DNA of 64,000 nucleotides, taken from assembly GCA_023435745.1 (NCBI GenBank), contig JAEZMD010000003.1, positions 104,493-168,492 of the forward strand, given 5' to 3'. Under the pieces are notes generated by a model that did no database searches, was not told the origin of the DNA, and saw only the letters and a list, made by a program, of their open reading frames with translations. Positions 62,533-64,000 of this stretch are shown piece by piece. Position numbers and translations under genes: made by a program. Position 1 is the stretch's first letter, and every line of letters starts with the position of its first letter. This DNA comes from Bacillota bacterium. GTDB taxonomy: Bacteria > Bacillota > Clostridia > Acetivibrionales > DTU013.

Positions 62533-63693
62533 ATGGATAAAGTGCGTATTGGAATAATCGGAGTAGGAAATATGGGGAGCAGTCATGCCAGACAGCTGGC
62601 CAATGGAGAAGTACCCGGTGCGGTATTGGCTGCGGTCTGCGATTTAAATCCTGAGCGTTTGAAATGGACCAGGGAAACCTTTGGCGATGGAATAAAGCTG
62701 TTTGATAATACCGAAGCCTTTTTCGCGGCACATGCAGTAGATGCCGTTATGATTGCAACACCTCATTACGATCATCCTACGCTGGCCATTCAGGCGTTTG
62801 ACAACAACCTTCATGTGCTGATCGAAAAGCCTGCCGGTGTCTATACAAAGCAAGTCATGGAAATGAACGAGGCAGCAAAGAAGACCGACAGGGTATTCGG
62901 CATTATGTACAACCAGCGTACAAATCCTCTTTACCGGAAGGTAAGAGAACTTATTATTACGGGTGAATTGGGTGAAATCAAGCGTATTAACTGGATCATC
63001 ACCACCTGGTACCGTTCCCAGAGTTATTACAATTCCGGAGGATGGCGTGCTACCTGGGCAGGTGAAGGGGGAGGAGTATTGCTGAATCAATGCCCTCATC
63101 AACTGGATCTGTGGCAGTGGATTTGCGGTATGCCAAAGCGTGTCCGTGCTTTTATGGCTTTTGGAAAGAACCATGAAATTGAAGTAGAAGACGATGTTAC
63201 TGCATATATGGAATATGCCAATGGCGCTACCGGTGTCTTTATTACAAGTACGGCAGATACTCCCGGCACGAACCGTTTTGAAATTCTCGGTGACAGAGGA
63301 AAAATCGTCATTGAAGAAGGACAGCTGAAGTTCTGGCGTCTGCCTGTATCGGAAAGACAATTCAACAGAGAATATAAGGGCGGTTTTGGCGAGCCGGAGA
63401 ATTGGCAGTGCGAGGTGCCTGTCAAGGGAACTGAAACGGCACATCTGGGAATAATGACAAATTGGGTTGCGGCCATACAAGAAGGAACACCTTTGTTTTC
63501 GCCGGGTATGGAAGGAATCAATGGCCTTACACTTTCCAATGCCATGCACCTTTCGGCATGGACTGATGCCTGGGTTGAGCTTCCGATAGATGAAGACCTC
63601 TATTATGAGAAGCTGCAGGAAAGGATAAAAAATTCAGTCTTTGTAAAGGCCAAGGCAGAAGAGAAGACTCTGAATGTTGAAGGGACACATTAG
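62533..63693 (+). CDS. Gfo/Idh/MocA family NAD(P)-dependent oxidoreductase
   Basis: 386 aa. Rossmann N-terminus GIIGVGNMGSSHARQL, the lysine motif EKPAGVYTKQ and the substrate region GGVLLNQCPHQLDLWQW with the usual His/Asp. It oxidises a sugar or cyclitol hydroxyl. AAAAGGGAAAAGT precedes the ATG. With the isomerase at 61681 it probably runs an oxidation-isomerisation route for an unusual sugar; the substrate is unknown. Confidence 0.93.
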   Translation: MDKVRIGIIGVGNMGSSHARQLANGEVPGAVLAAVCDLNPERLKWTRETFGDGIKLFDNTEAFFAAHAVDAVMIATPHYDHPTLAIQAFDNNLHVLIEKPAGVYTKQVMEMNEAAKKTDRVFGIMYNQRTNPLYRKVRELIITGELGEIKRINWIITTWYRSQSYYNSGGWRATWAGEGGGVLLNQCPHQLDLWQWICGMPKRVRAFMAFGKNHEIEVEDDVTAYMEYANGATGVFITSTADTPGTNRFEILGDRGKIVIEEGQLKFWRLPVSERQFNREYKGGFGEPENWQCEVPVKGTETAHLGIMTNWVAAIQEGTPLFSPGMEGINGLTLSNAMHLSAWTDAWVELPIDEDLYYEKLQERIKNSVFVKAKAEEKTLNVEGTH

Positions 63694-63843
63694 AGATTGG
63701 AAAACCATTTGATGAGAGCGGAGAGCAGGGGATTACAGCTATAAAATAATTGAAGCTATTTACAAATCTTCGGAAACAGGAGAGTATGTAAAACTCGCTT
63801 CTATAAAAGACGCAACTGGAAAAATGAGTTAGAAAAAAGGTGG

Positions 63844-64000
63844 TTGACAAAACAGGGGGAGCGTGGTACTATAATAAAGCCGCTCAAAACGACGGCGCCT
63901 GTACGAAAGCCTATTACAGGGCAGGAAACAGGGTTGGACCTTGAAAAGTAAACAGTGAAGACAATACACTTTAATTGAGTCAAATCAATTAAAGTTACTT
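63844..64000 (+). promoter_or_regulatory. Probable rRNA operon promoter and leader (16S downstream of window)
   Basis: TTGACA at 63844-63849 with TACTAT at 63867-63872 (17 spacer), or TATAAT at 63870 (20 spacer). Downstream, GGACCTTGAAAAGTAAACAG at about 63936-63955 matches the boxA-type antitermination leader (CTTTGAAAACT...) found before 16S and 23S genes in Firmicutes, followed by a short GC-rich leader and AT-rich sequence. The gap 63694-63840 shows no gene. Confidence 0.55.

Noticed and set aside
62644..63549. Open frame of about 300 codons antisense to the Gfo/Idh gene
   Set aside because: Wholly inside a clear oxidoreductase gene; no family resemblance and no start signal.
63780..63832. 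GCAACTGGAAAAATGAGTTAG as a fourth copy of the palindromic repeat
   Set aside because: Only about 16 bases resemble one end; no second arm is present. A similar 10-base match near 29953 was dismissed for the same reason.

Overview
The window looks like chromosome of a low-to-moderate GC, Gram-positive, anaerobic Clostridia bacterium. The evidence is AGGAGG-type ribosome sites, many TTG/GTG starts, consensus TTGACA-N17-TATAAT promoters, intrinsic terminators, a complete Rnf complex, LL-diaminopimelate aminotransferase, an SLH-domain surface protein, LytR-CpsA-Psr and YerC-family proteins, and a TPP riboswitch. I cannot name a genus from sequence alone.

Layout. 1-6.4 kb: 3' end of a MATE transporter; a palindromic mobile-element-like repeat (copy A); a tRNA-Gly/tRNA-Arg operon on the minus strand; then a multi-hairpin leader RNA with a clear terminator ahead of a three-gene ABC-2 exporter and a GT21-like glycosyltransferase. 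6.4-11.2 kb (minus): a B12-binding radical SAM protein, a GntR(YtrA)-ABC operon with a perfect 12-bp inverted-repeat operator, and a YghO-like acyltransferase. 11.4-21.5 kb (plus): housekeeping yerC, secA, folC, a TPR protein, thrC and a GH2 beta-mannosidase. 22-31 kb: a GH18-SLH surface protein, rnfCDGEAB, then queT and thiT, each behind a riboswitch (candidate preQ1; clear TPP). 31-32.5 kb: IS-end-like repeats, tRNA-Val, repeat copy C, small proteins. 32.7-39.6 kb: a GntR-controlled cluster of a sugar ABC importer (no ATPase), split transketolase, cupin and SAM methyltransferase. 39.6-51.7 kb: AraC/GH4 alpha-galactosidase, an SDR-SDR-PadR-DUF1700 operon, galT-galK, a very large GH2 enzyme and a GtrA protein. 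51.8-64 kb: dapF-dapL, LCP, ACT/UPF0210 pair, GDPD-MFS, two tandem uracil-DNA glycosylase paralogues, a GT-C-like membrane protein, and a TIM-barrel isomerase plus Gfo/Idh/MocA oxidoreductase. The last 160 bases look like the promoter and leader of an rRNA operon.

How the genes work together. The carbohydrate genes (beta-mannosidase, GH4, galT/galK, GH2, GH18-SLH, ABC importer with transketolase) describe plant or host glycan breakdown and Leloir galactose use. Rnf couples ferredoxin and NAD to an ion gradient, typical of a fermenter. QueT and ThiT indicate salvage of queuosine precursors and thiamine.

Most unusual points: a three-copy palindromic repeat whose internal stem is kept by paired changes; an unclassified attenuator RNA before the exporter; the transketolase/cupin/methyltransferase sugar cluster; a uracil-DNA glycosylase paralogue that has lost all four iron-sulfur cysteines; and short in-frame tandem duplications in five separate proteins.
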